Positions 8,901 to 15,846 of a DNA stretch of 64,000 nucleotides are shown here, one piece after another (position 1 is the first letter of the stretch; the number at the start of each line of letters is the position of its first letter). The position numbers were made by a program, and so were the translations under genes. Below the pieces are notes generated by a model, which did not search any database, was not told the DNA's origin, and saw nothing but the letters and a program-made list of their open reading frames with translations. Source of the DNA: JBBSDP01 sp038240605 (GTDB taxonomy: Bacteria; Planctomycetota; Phycisphaerae; Tepidisphaerales; Tepidisphaeraceae); assembly GCA_038240605.1 (NCBI GenBank), contig JBBSDP010000021.1, positions 1-64,000 of the forward strand, given 5' to 3'.

Positions 8901-10612
8901 ATATCGTCACTACCGCCCGGGCGATGACCGATAACGGCGGAACGATCACCGGCGCGGTGGCCGCCTGGCACGACATCACCGACCTGCGACGTTTTCAACA
9001 GGAGTTGATCGGGGCTCGGGACGCGGCGTCGGCGGCCAATCAGGCCAAGAGCGAGTTCCTGGCAAACATGAGCCACGAGATCCGAACCCCCATGACCGCG
9101 ATCCTCGGCTTCGCGGACCTGCTGGCGCAGCCCGCGCAGCCGGAACACGTTCGCGCCAGCCACGTGCAAACGATTCGTCGCAACGGGGAACATCTTCTAA
9201 GCATCATCAACGACATCCTCGATCTCTCCAAGATCGAGGCCGGAAAATTGAATATTGAAAAGATCGCCTGCTCCCCCATGCGGATCGTGAGGGAAGTCGA
9301 ATCGTCCATGCGCGCCCGTGCCGTGGAAAAGAACATTTGCTTCGACATCGAGCAGATCGGCGGGGTCCCGTGTACCATTTGTAGCGATCCGACCCGACTG
9401 CGGCAGATCCTGATGAACCTCGTCAGCAACGCCGTCAAGTTCACCAAAATAGGTGGCGTGCGGGTGACGGTCGGCGTGCTGGAGGAGGGGCCGGCGCAGC
9501 GCGTCTACTTTGACGTCACCGATACCGGGGTTGGCCTGTCGCCCGAACAGCAGCAAAGCCTGTTTCGCCCCTTCGTCCAGGCGGATAGCTCGACCACGCG
9601 CCGGTTCGGCGGCACCGGCCTGGGGCTGGCGATTTGCAAGCGCCTGGCGACGGCGCTGGAGGGAAGCCTCTCGGTCGTCAGCGAACTGGGAACGGGAAGC
9701 ACCTTCAGGCTGGTCGTGGATGGCCGGGAGGTCCCGATATCGGAATCTGCCGGCGCGCCCGATGCGCTCGAGGCGCCGGCGACGTCCGATCCGCCGGTCC
9801 TGTCCGACCTGCCACAGAGCCGAATTCTCCTGGCCGAAGACGGCCCGGACAATCGGCGGCTGGCCACCCTCTATCTGGAATCGGCCGGCCTCCGCGTAGA
9901 CTGGGCGCCCAACGGGAAGATCGCCGTCGCGATGGCGCTCGAGGCCGCCGCTGCCGAAGATCCGTATCAACTGGTCCTGATGGACATGCAAATGCCGGAG
10001 CTGGACGGCTATGGCGCCACGCGGGAATTGCGCCGGCTCGGATTCGATCGCCTGCCGATCGTTGCGTTCACCGCTCACGCGTTCGCCAACGAGCGGGACA
10101 AGTGCATCCAGTGCGGCTGCGACGACCATGTCGCCAAGCCGGTGAATCGCGACCTGCTGCTCCAGACGCTGCGCAAACACCTGTCGCGGCGCGCGCAGGC
10201 AATTCCGCGGCGGGCTGAGGCGAATCGAGCGGCTGCGTCAGACCCGGTCGCCGCCCCTCGGGAGGTCGATGCCGAACCCATTCACAGTTGCCTGGAGAAC
10301 GACCCGATCGTCAAACGAATCCTTCAGGACTACGTTTCGGAACTTCCAAACCACGTCAACCGCCTTGCGACATCCCTCGAGAACCACGAACTCGCCGAAT
10401 TGCGTATCCTGGTTCACCAGTTGCGGGGGTCTGGCGGTGGATATGGCTTCGCGGAAATCAGTCGATTGGCGGCCCAGGCCGAAGACGCCATCGATGGAAA
10501 CGAACCGCTCGACCAGACCGCCGCCGAGGTGAGATCCCTCATCGAGCTGATCCGGCGCGTCTGTGGATATGACCGCATGCGGGAGGTCCCGCGCGGGAAC
10601 TCCAAAATCTAA
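5996..10612 (+). CDS. Giant GAF/PAS hybrid histidine kinase with REC and HPt
   Basis: A 1538-residue cytoplasmic sensor kinase. Order: GAF (about 25-165), PAS1 (188-302), PAS2 (331-445), coiled coil, PAS3 (476-600), PAS4 (602-718), PAS5 (738-851), PAS6 (876-1000), HisKA with H1027 in MSHEIRTP, HATPase_c (about 1127-1245, intact N, G1 DTGVG and G2 GGTGLGL boxes), receiver (about 1276-1395, D1330 in LMDMQMP) and HPt (about 1425-1530, H1474 in LVHQLRGSGGG). The start is ATG 5996, behind AGGAG; an in-frame upstream start at 5774 has no homologous extension. Phosphate should pass H1027 to D1330 to H1474 and then to an unlinked regulator, since none is adjacent. PAS3 and PAS6 both carry LENVSDGI-type motifs, suggesting internal duplication. 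The signal sensed is unknown. Confidence 0.92.
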   Translation: MSCHTSPRVLDPKRLEGLRSTLLLDTPAEECFDRVSRLASKLLDAPVALVSLVDAERQFFKSCMGLPQPWATRRQTPLSHSFCQHVVDANAILMVNDARSDSRVRGNQAIADLGVIAYIGAPLTMSDGSTIGALCAIDAEPREWSPEHATLLGDLASFVMVEIERRRTLAAEQMARAAAMDVDRRSDEFFRLLVEGVKDYAIFMLDTSGNVKTWNDGARRFKGYAPAEIIGRHFSAFYSEEDAASGKPQHALNEATEHERFCEDEWRIRQDGSTFFANVTITALKDSNGILRGFANITKDLTERINAEQALRESEVQARCGEERARVDARRRFLADSMPQIVWTAKPDGNLDYYNNRWFDYTGMTFEQTKDWGWKPVLHPDDLEKCINAWTRALTTGEPYEIEYRFKRASDGSYRWHIGRALPRLDESGAIIEWVGTCTDIHDQKLIAQDLEKSRNELETRVAERTAQLRQEKQFVEAILDNVSDGIVACDAVGNLTLINRAIREMHRLPKETTPTPTDEWAKNFSLYLADGVTPMRQEDVPLYRALMGECVTNVELVIAPPEGGKKRLIASGRALIDGEGNKFGAVVGLHDITERAAAEERFRVLFEYSSDAHLIFDETGIIDCNHATIRLLNCRDKSEVLALHPARLSPQLQPDGRHSMEKCVEMDRIAREQGYHRFEWVHRKADETDFPVEVTLTPVQLGGKEALLVVWHDLTERFRAEAALREAFSSLRASEQRFQAFMDNSPFIAWIKDQEGKISYVNRRYAAEFAALENGPVGQTDQELFRPDIARLFREEDQRVLAGETFVADHSIVSRDGSNREWQATKFLLSDCDGVRSVAGFAVEVTEQRRAAEELRRTYTSLADAHTELARQKSFIETVLENVSDGIIACDPVGRVTFLNPEMQEMLGIDAMPDELSAEWAAEHIILCDPQTQSRLSLRDRPLARALRGEDVNAVELLIKLRSGALRHIVTTARAMTDNGGTITGAVAAWHDITDLRRFQQELIGARDAASAANQAKSEFLANMSHEIRTPMTAILGFADLLAQPAQPEHVRASHVQTIRRNGEHLLSIINDILDLSKIEAGKLNIEKIACSPMRIVREVESSMRARAVEKNICFDIEQIGGVPCTICSDPTRLRQILMNLVSNAVKFTKIGGVRVTVGVLEEGPAQRVYFDVTDTGVGLSPEQQQSLFRPFVQADSSTTRRFGGTGLGLAICKRLATALEGSLSVVSELGTGSTFRLVVDGREVPISESAGAPDALEAPATSDPPVLSDLPQSRILLAEDGPDNRRLATLYLESAGLRVDWAPNGKIAVAMALEAAAAEDPYQLVLMDMQMPELDGYGATRELRRLGFDRLPIVAFTAHAFANERDKCIQCGCDDHVAKPVNRDLLLQTLRKHLSRRAQAIPRRAEANRAAASDPVAAPREVDAEPIHSCLENDPIVKRILQDYVSELPNHVNRLATSLENHELAELRILVHQLRGSGGGYGFAEISRLAAQAEDAIDGNEPLDQTAAEVRSLIELIRRVCGYDRMREVPRGNSKI

Positions 10613-10809
10613 TGGTCACAGAGGCCACAGAGAAGGACGAGAGCACGGAGAGATGTGCCCGAAACACAAGTTCAATTTTCTCGATCTGGATTAGGGTACT
10701 GATGAAGCGCTTGCACATTGCTCTCGGTGCTCTCCGTGCAGCTCCGTGCTCTCCCTTCGGCTCCGAGGCTCAGGCTCGAAGAGAGCCTCAGGGTCGAAGA
10801 CTGTGACCA
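10613..10809. repeat. MITE-like element, copy 1 (TGGTCACAGAG ends)
   Basis: A 197-base non-coding element begins TGGTCACAGAGGCCACAGAG directly after the giant kinase stop and ends CTGTGACCA, giving terminal inverted repeats. The right half contains CTCTCGGTGCTCTCCGTGCA, also present in copy 2. The middle differs between copies. A further inverted pair around CTCGAAGAGAGCCTCAGGG sits in the right half. There is no transposase gene and no clear target duplication. Confidence 0.75.
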
Positions 10810-10823
10810 TCCTGATTTGTCGG

Positions 10824-12170
10824 CTATCGATTCCAGTAGACGGGTAGATCGTGCTTGGTCGCGCGCAGGATCTGCATGATGGCGTCTCGGTCGTCGTCCG
10901 AGAGATTGGCAAACTCGCGGGCATCATCCCGCCCGGTCAGCACCTGAAAGAGCCGGTGATAAACGTATTCCCGCGCCACGGCGGGCATCTCATTGAAGCT
11001 GTCGGAGTAAATCAGGTAGCTGCACGGATATTTGAAGAGCCGGTGTTGCAGGTCGAAGTCGCGCAGCGAGCGGCCCTTCGGATCCCGCACGCCGCGCGCC
11101 GCGAACTCCTTCGCGAACGAACTGGTCCCCGCCACGCGGTCAGTCAGGCCGGCCTCGCCGCTGAAAAGCATCGCTTTCACGAGCGGCTCGCAGCTTGATT
11201 CGATTCGCTCGACGGTGCTGGCCGAACGCTGCCCCGCCGGCTGCCCAAGCGCCTGGTTCACCACCGCCTCATCCCGCAGCGCGGCGCGCACTTCGATCGC
11301 GGTTCGCGAGATCAGGTTATGGATCTGTGCCTGATGCTGAAACACCATCAGGGCCACGATGTCACTGTCCGGCGTCAGATAGGGCGCGGTCGGGAAGAGC
11401 CTGCCCAGGTCTTTGATATTGGCGCCGGCGATGTTGTCGTCCCGGCCCAACCGATCGGCGTGCTCCTCATCTTCCACGATCACGTTGGCCATGTGACGTT
11501 GACGCCCGCACGTTCCACTGGCGTACCATCCGCCCCAGCGCTCCTTGAGCGGGCTCTGGTCGCTGGTGAGGAACGTGCCGGCGGTCAGAATGGGCTGGCC
11601 GTCTGAATCCGGGTAGACCGACCGAATGATGAGCCCAGGAACATCGTGCGTGAGGGCCGATTGATGGCACTCCATGCAGTCGAACGACTGGCGGATAAAT
11701 TGCGGCCGCGGCGCCGCCTCCTGCTTCAGCAGATAAAAGATCGCCCCCTGCCGGCTGTCGATCGACGCCAGCTCGATGACGTCCCCTCCCTGCACCCAGC
11801 CGGCGTATACGTCGTCGTTGAAGTAGAGGGCGCGCGGCCGCCAGGGTGAGATGTGATCGCGCTGAAAGCTGGTCTTGGAAAAGACGAGGCTCTGGGACGA
11901 CGCGGGAACGTTCAGCTCCCGCAGGAGTGACTGGAGATAGCCGTGCTTCGGCTCAAATTGAAGCGTCGTGCGCCCCTGATCGATCCGTCGTTGAAGTTGC
12001 GCGACCGGATCATGGACGGCTCCCGGTTCGGCTCCAGCCGGCTCCTGCGCCGCCCGTCCGTTCACCGTCGCCAGGGCGACCCATGCGATCACGATCGCGG
12101 CAAGCCCGGGCGCGCCCGCGCGGCGGCGGACACCGCGTAATGGAGATCGGAATGGATGGATTGGGTACAA
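10824..12170 (-). CDS. Secreted single-CxxCH protein
   Basis: A 448-residue exported protein. The N-terminus has a signal-like hydrophobic run (GLAAIVIAWVALATVNGRAA). One haem-binding motif, CMECH, lies near residue 165, inside SFDCMECHQSALTHDVPG. The rest has no second CxxCH, so at most one c-type haem is expected. The best start is TTG 12170 behind GAGAGG; there is no suitable ATG. Similar proteins of unknown function occur in planctomycetes and acidobacteria, to my knowledge, and their role is unclear. It is isolated, convergent to the giant kinase, and bracketed by two copies of the TGGTCACAGAG element. Confidence 0.72.
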   Translation of the reverse strand: MYPIHPFRSPLRGVRRRAGAPGLAAIVIAWVALATVNGRAAQEPAGAEPGAVHDPVAQLQRRIDQGRTTLQFEPKHGYLQSLLRELNVPASSQSLVFSKTSFQRDHISPWRPRALYFNDDVYAGWVQGGDVIELASIDSRQGAIFYLLKQEAAPRPQFIRQSFDCMECHQSALTHDVPGLIIRSVYPDSDGQPILTAGTFLTSDQSPLKERWGGWYASGTCGRQRHMANVIVEDEEHADRLGRDDNIAGANIKDLGRLFPTAPYLTPDSDIVALMVFQHQAQIHNLISRTAIEVRAALRDEAVVNQALGQPAGQRSASTVERIESSCEPLVKAMLFSGEAGLTDRVAGTSSFAKEFAARGVRDPKGRSLRDFDLQHRLFKYPCSYLIYSDSFNEMPAVAREYVYHRLFQVLTGRDDAREFANLSDDDRDAIMQILRATKHDLPVYWNR

Positions 12171-12327
12171 ATCGCCTCTCGCGCCACCACTGCTACGAAT
12201 CGATCTCGGCTCGGTTCAGCACAACCGCGCCAACAATGGACGCATAGCCGCACGCAAGAATTCCGTTGCATGGGGGCATGAAGCCAATTTGCGCGGGCTG
12301 CGGATGCCCGGGTTCTAGTGCCGGGGA

Positions 12328-12472
12328 TGGTCACAGAGGCCACAGAGAAAGATGAGAGCACAGAGGCCGGTTCGAAACCGGATCAACTCGTACCTGCTGG
12401 CATCGTGAACTGACGAAGTGCTTTCAGATTTCTCTCGGTGCTCTCCGTGCACCTCTGCGCTCTCTGTGACCA
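12328..12472. repeat. MITE-like element, copy 2 (TGGTCACAGAG ends)
   Basis: A 145-base element with the same ends and orientation as the copy at 10613. The left end is TGGTCACAGAGGCCACAGAG and the right end CTCTGTGACCA. The shared inner block CTCTCGGTGCTCTCCGTGCA sits at about 12431-12451. An inner palindrome, GGCCGGTTCGAAACCGG, replaces the middle of copy 1. It occupies most of the spacer upstream of the CxxCH gene; the remaining bases to 12610 form the leader of the glycosidase gene. Confidence 0.75.
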
Positions 12473-12610
12473 TTCTGATTGTTCGATCCGCATCGCGCAG
12501 GTCGGTTTCGCCTGATCCACCCGGCTTGCTACAATTCTTCCCGATTGAGGCGATGCATCATGGCGGCACGTCATCGCCTTCGTTGCACTCACACGAAAAT
12601 CGGAGTCTCC

Positions 12611-14821
12611 ATGCAAAGGGTCCTCTTGTCATTGCTGATCGCGCTGGCGTTTGCGCGGGCGGGGTTAGCCGACGGTCAGCATGAAACAGTCGGCCGTGCC
12701 AACGAGGTGATCGAGGCCCGGTTCGAGGCGGCGCTGCCGCATCACGATCCGTTCGACGAGCTGACGCTCGACGCGGTCTTCACCGATCCGCACGGCCAGA
12801 CGTTTCGCGTCCCCGCATTCTGGGCCGGCGGAAACGTCTGGAAGGTTCGTTACGCCTCACCGCTGCCGGGCAAGCACACATTTCACACCGAATGCTCGGA
12901 TCCAAAGGACACGGGCTTGAACGGCGTCGATGGCGCGGTGCAGGTTACGCCGTACCAGGGCGACAACCCGCTCTATCTGCACGGCCCCATCCGGGTCGCG
13001 CCCGACAAGCGACACTTTCAGCACGCGGATGGCACGCCGTTCCTGTGGCTGGGCGACACCTGGTGGATGGGTCTGTGCAAACGGCTGCACTGGCCCGATG
13101 AGTTTCAGCTGCTGACGGCCGACCGAAAGGCGAAGGGGTTCAACGTCATCCAAATCGTCGGCGGCCTTTATCCCGACCAGGGCGCCTTCGATGAACGCAG
13201 CGCCAATGAGTCCGGCTTCGCATGGGAGAAGGATTACAGCCGCATCCGGCCGGAATATTTCGACCTGGCCGACGAGCGCATCAAGTATCTGGTCGATCAG
13301 GGAATCGTCCCGTGCATCGTCGGGAGCTGGGGATTCCACCTGCCGTGGCTTGGTATCGACAAGATGAAGCAGCACATGCGCTACCTCTCGGCGCGCTACG
13401 GCGCGATGCCGGTGGTCTGGTGCGTGGCCGGCGAGTTCAACCTGCCCTATTACCTCGAGCCCGGCTTTCCCATGGGAGGCGAGAAGCAGGCGCAGGGCTG
13501 GGCCGAGGTGACCCGATACCTGCGCACCGTGAACCCGTTCGGCCGCCTCGTTACCGCACACCCGACCGGCATCCCGCCTCTCAGCGCGCGCCTCGTCTTC
13601 AAGGACGACACCCTGCTCGACTTCGACATGCTCCAGACCGGCCACGGCATGCGCGAAGTGCTCGCGCCCACCGTGACCGCGTTCCGCGCCTCCTACGACG
13701 CCCAGCCGCCCATGCCGGTGATCAATGCCGAGGTCACGTACGAGGCGCTCAGCGGCGTCATCCCCGCCGAGGTTCCGCGAATGATGTGCTGGGTCTGCCT
13801 CCTCTCCGGCGCCGCCGGACATACCTACGGCGCCAACGGAATCTGGCAGATGAACCGCAAGGAACAGCCGTACGGCAAGTCCCCGCACGGCGGCACCTAC
13901 GGCCCGATCCCCTGGGATGAATCGATGAAACTACCCGGATCAACACAGGTCGGCTTCGCCAAGCGCCTGCTGGAAAAATACGAATGGGAACATTTCGAGC
14001 CGCACCCCGAATGGGTGGGGACCGCGCCGCCATCAACGGAAGATGGGATTCGCCAGAGCAACTGGATCTGGTTCCCCGAAGGGGACCCGGCCGTGGACGC
14101 GCCGATCGCGCCGCGTTTCTTCCGGCGCACGTTCGACGTTCCGGCTGACAATCCGGTCGAGCATGCGTCGCTCCGCATCACCGCCGATGACCGCTACATC
14201 GTCTGGCTGAACGGGGAAGAAGTTGGCTCCGGCGCCGACTGGAACCAGCACAATGCCTACCCCGCCCTCGAACGACTCCTCAAACCCGGCAGGAACGTGA
14301 TCGCGGTCCACGCCGAGAACGTGCACTCCGACGTAACAAAAAATCCCGCCGGCCTGATCGCGGCGCTGGATGCGCAGCTCCACGACGGCACCTCGCTGAA
14401 GCTGGTAAGTGATGCCAGTTGGCGCGTCGCGCAGGAAGAGGCGAAGGGATGGCGCACGGCGGAATTCGACGACGCCAAATGGTCCCCCGCCAAAGTGCTC
14501 GCGCCGTTCGGCGGAGGTCCGTGGGCCGGCTCGCCCCCAACAGCCGCGAAGACCGATTTCGAAGTCCCCTACGCCGCCGGCATCCCGGACCGCGTTCGCA
14601 TCATCTACCTTCCCAAACCCGGCCCCGCCCAGGTCCACCGCCTGGGCCGAGGCACCGCCTACACCGCCAGCGCCTTCGATCCCGTGACCGGCGAAACCCA
14701 TCCGATCGGCGAAGTGAAGCCCGACGCCGACGGCAACTGGGAAACGCCGGGGCCGGGGACGAATCACGATTGGGTGCTGATTCTGGAGACTGCGAAGGCC
14801 GGGCGGGCGGCGAGTCGTTAG
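12611..14821 (+). CDS. Secreted GH140-like glycoside hydrolase (DUF5060/DUF4038) with C-terminal jelly roll
   Basis: A 736-residue secreted enzyme. The signal peptide is MQRVLLSLLIALAFARAGLA. A beta-sandwich DUF5060-type domain (about 25-110) is followed by a DUF4038-type TIM barrel (about 120-450). Candidate catalytic Glu residues are E275 in VAGEFN and E374 in INAEVTYE. A galactose-binding-like module (about 495-590, RITADDRYIVWLNG) then resembles the N-terminal domain of rhamnosidases. GH140 members hydrolyse apiose from plant pectin; the true substrate here is not established. ATG 12611 is chosen because it starts the signal peptide; the longer frame from 12479 has none. It may serve plant or algal polysaccharide degradation. 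Confidence 0.82.
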   Translation: MQRVLLSLLIALAFARAGLADGQHETVGRANEVIEARFEAALPHHDPFDELTLDAVFTDPHGQTFRVPAFWAGGNVWKVRYASPLPGKHTFHTECSDPKDTGLNGVDGAVQVTPYQGDNPLYLHGPIRVAPDKRHFQHADGTPFLWLGDTWWMGLCKRLHWPDEFQLLTADRKAKGFNVIQIVGGLYPDQGAFDERSANESGFAWEKDYSRIRPEYFDLADERIKYLVDQGIVPCIVGSWGFHLPWLGIDKMKQHMRYLSARYGAMPVVWCVAGEFNLPYYLEPGFPMGGEKQAQGWAEVTRYLRTVNPFGRLVTAHPTGIPPLSARLVFKDDTLLDFDMLQTGHGMREVLAPTVTAFRASYDAQPPMPVINAEVTYEALSGVIPAEVPRMMCWVCLLSGAAGHTYGANGIWQMNRKEQPYGKSPHGGTYGPIPWDESMKLPGSTQVGFAKRLLEKYEWEHFEPHPEWVGTAPPSTEDGIRQSNWIWFPEGDPAVDAPIAPRFFRRTFDVPADNPVEHASLRITADDRYIVWLNGEEVGSGADWNQHNAYPALERLLKPGRNVIAVHAENVHSDVTKNPAGLIAALDAQLHDGTSLKLVSDASWRVAQEEAKGWRTAEFDDAKWSPAKVLAPFGGGPWAGSPPTAAKTDFEVPYAAGIPDRVRIIYLPKPGPAQVHRLGRGTAYTASAFDPVTGETHPIGEVKPDADGNWETPGPGTNHDWVLILETAKAGRAASR

Positions 14822-14960
14822 AGAGCCCTCCCTTAGTCCAAAATGGGTTGCCGAAATCCCAGGACCAGCTCTACCGGAGCGCCTATCCAGCTTTGCTGTA
14901 ACTCAAGCAGGACTCAAGCGCTACCGATAATCCACCGATGGAAGGCACGACCGAATTGTC

Positions 14961-14989
14961 TTGACGGCATGGATGATCAATCCAATAAT
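14961..14989 (+). promoter_or_regulatory. Sigma-70-like promoter of the toxin-antitoxin-like module
   Basis: TTGACG (14961-14966), a 17-base spacer and AATAAT (14984-14989) make a near-consensus promoter, 38 bases upstream of ATG 15028. The spacer holds GGAT-N5-ATCC (14971-14983), a small inverted repeat that could be an operator for autoregulation. The promoter call is sequence-based; the operator is speculative. Confidence 0.6.
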
Positions 14990-15027
14990 GAAGTGGGAAA
15001 CACCAAACTCTGAATGAGGTTTCTAGA

Positions 15028-15270
15028 ATGCCAGCTAAGACGCCAGCTCGCTCTCGCCCTGTTGCTAGAACGGTGCGGCAGGCGCGGCTTCCGGCCGCAT
15101 TAGCCGATTCAACAGCGTCCACGGATGGGAATGCAATCCCATTCAGGGTGGCTGCGTTTGCGGCAGCCGTTTTCCGACCACCTGCGATCTCAAACGAAAC
15201 TGAAACAGAGGCAGTTTTCGACAAATCAAAAGCAAAGCGGGTTGTCAAGAAGAAGGTGGGTACTGCCTGA
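15028..15270 (+). CDS. Small basic-tailed protein, candidate antitoxin
   Basis: An 80-residue protein with no recognised family. The N-terminal half is Arg/Ala-rich (PAKTPARSRPVARTVRQ) and the tail is Lys-rich (KSKAKRVVKKKVG). The start has GAGG upstream at 15016-15019 and a good promoter before it. Its stop overlaps the Shine-Dalgarno of the next gene, so they are coupled. Position before a PemK/MazF-like gene makes an antitoxin role plausible, but no DNA-binding fold is evident; a non-TA accessory role is the alternative. Overlapping frames are partly open, so confidence is moderate. Confidence 0.5.
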   Translation: MPAKTPARSRPVARTVRQARLPAALADSTASTDGNAIPFRVAAFAAAVFRPPAISNETETEAVFDKSKAKRVVKKKVGTA

Positions 15271-15277
15271 GGTTGAC

Positions 15278-15730
15278 GTGGCCGAGTATAGACCTGATTA
15301 CCGGCATGGCCGGATCATTATTGCACATCTCCTAGGACGCAACAGAAAGCGCGAAGAACATCCCGCCGTTATTATTTCTCCTGACTCAGAAATTATTCAA
15401 CCAGAACAATTTGACCCCCGATTAGGAGAAGGGAGTGTCGCCGCAAACGAGATTGCGGTGCTTGGAGTAAGTAGTCATTACCTCAACTTCGACGATCCAC
15501 ATAAGCAGTTGCCTACCGGTCCACCGACCTACCTTACAAAAGACTGTGCCGTAATTTTAAACTGGTATGCGGTCCTAGACATACCTGACGACTGCAAATA
15601 TTTTGTCGGAGATGTGCCACCCCATTTGATGCGGGAGATTAACAATATCATTCGGCAAGACCTCCGCGCCAAACTCGGTGCGATGCAAGGAACGATCGCC
15701 GATTTGTTGGCTCAACTTGCACCCCGATAA
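15278..15730 (+). CDS. PemK/MazF-like protein
   Basis: A 150-residue protein from GTG 15278 behind GAGG. The start HGRIIIAHLLGRNRKREEHP followed by AVIISPD matches the beta-barrel opening of MazF/PemK toxins (G-x-I-v ... RPavVls). The later LTKDCAVILNWYAVLDI and KYFVGDVPPHLMREI fit the core strand and C-terminal helix of that fold. These toxins are ribosome-independent endoribonucleases. G+C content drops here (about 43% in the 60 bases from 15361), suggesting transfer. The upstream small gene would be the antitoxin. The family match is by eye and the sequence is divergent. Confidence 0.65.
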   Translation: MAEYRPDYRHGRIIIAHLLGRNRKREEHPAVIISPDSEIIQPEQFDPRLGEGSVAANEIAVLGVSSHYLNFDDPHKQLPTGPPTYLTKDCAVILNWYAVLDIPDDCKYFVGDVPPHLMREINNIIRQDLRAKLGAMQGTIADLLAQLAPR

Positions 15731-15846
15731 ATGGCTTAGTGGCGGGCTATCGCTGAGTGACGTAGTCGAATGTGGATTCAGTCATAGGCGCAAAGAAGTG
15801 GATGTGTGGGCGGTGTTGATCAAAGCCGGCCGCCCTCGCGGGGAGA

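Noticed and set aside
15125..15277. N-terminal extension of the PemK/MazF-like protein
   Set aside because: The extension overlaps the upstream gene out of frame, and GTG 15278 has a good ribosome-binding site.
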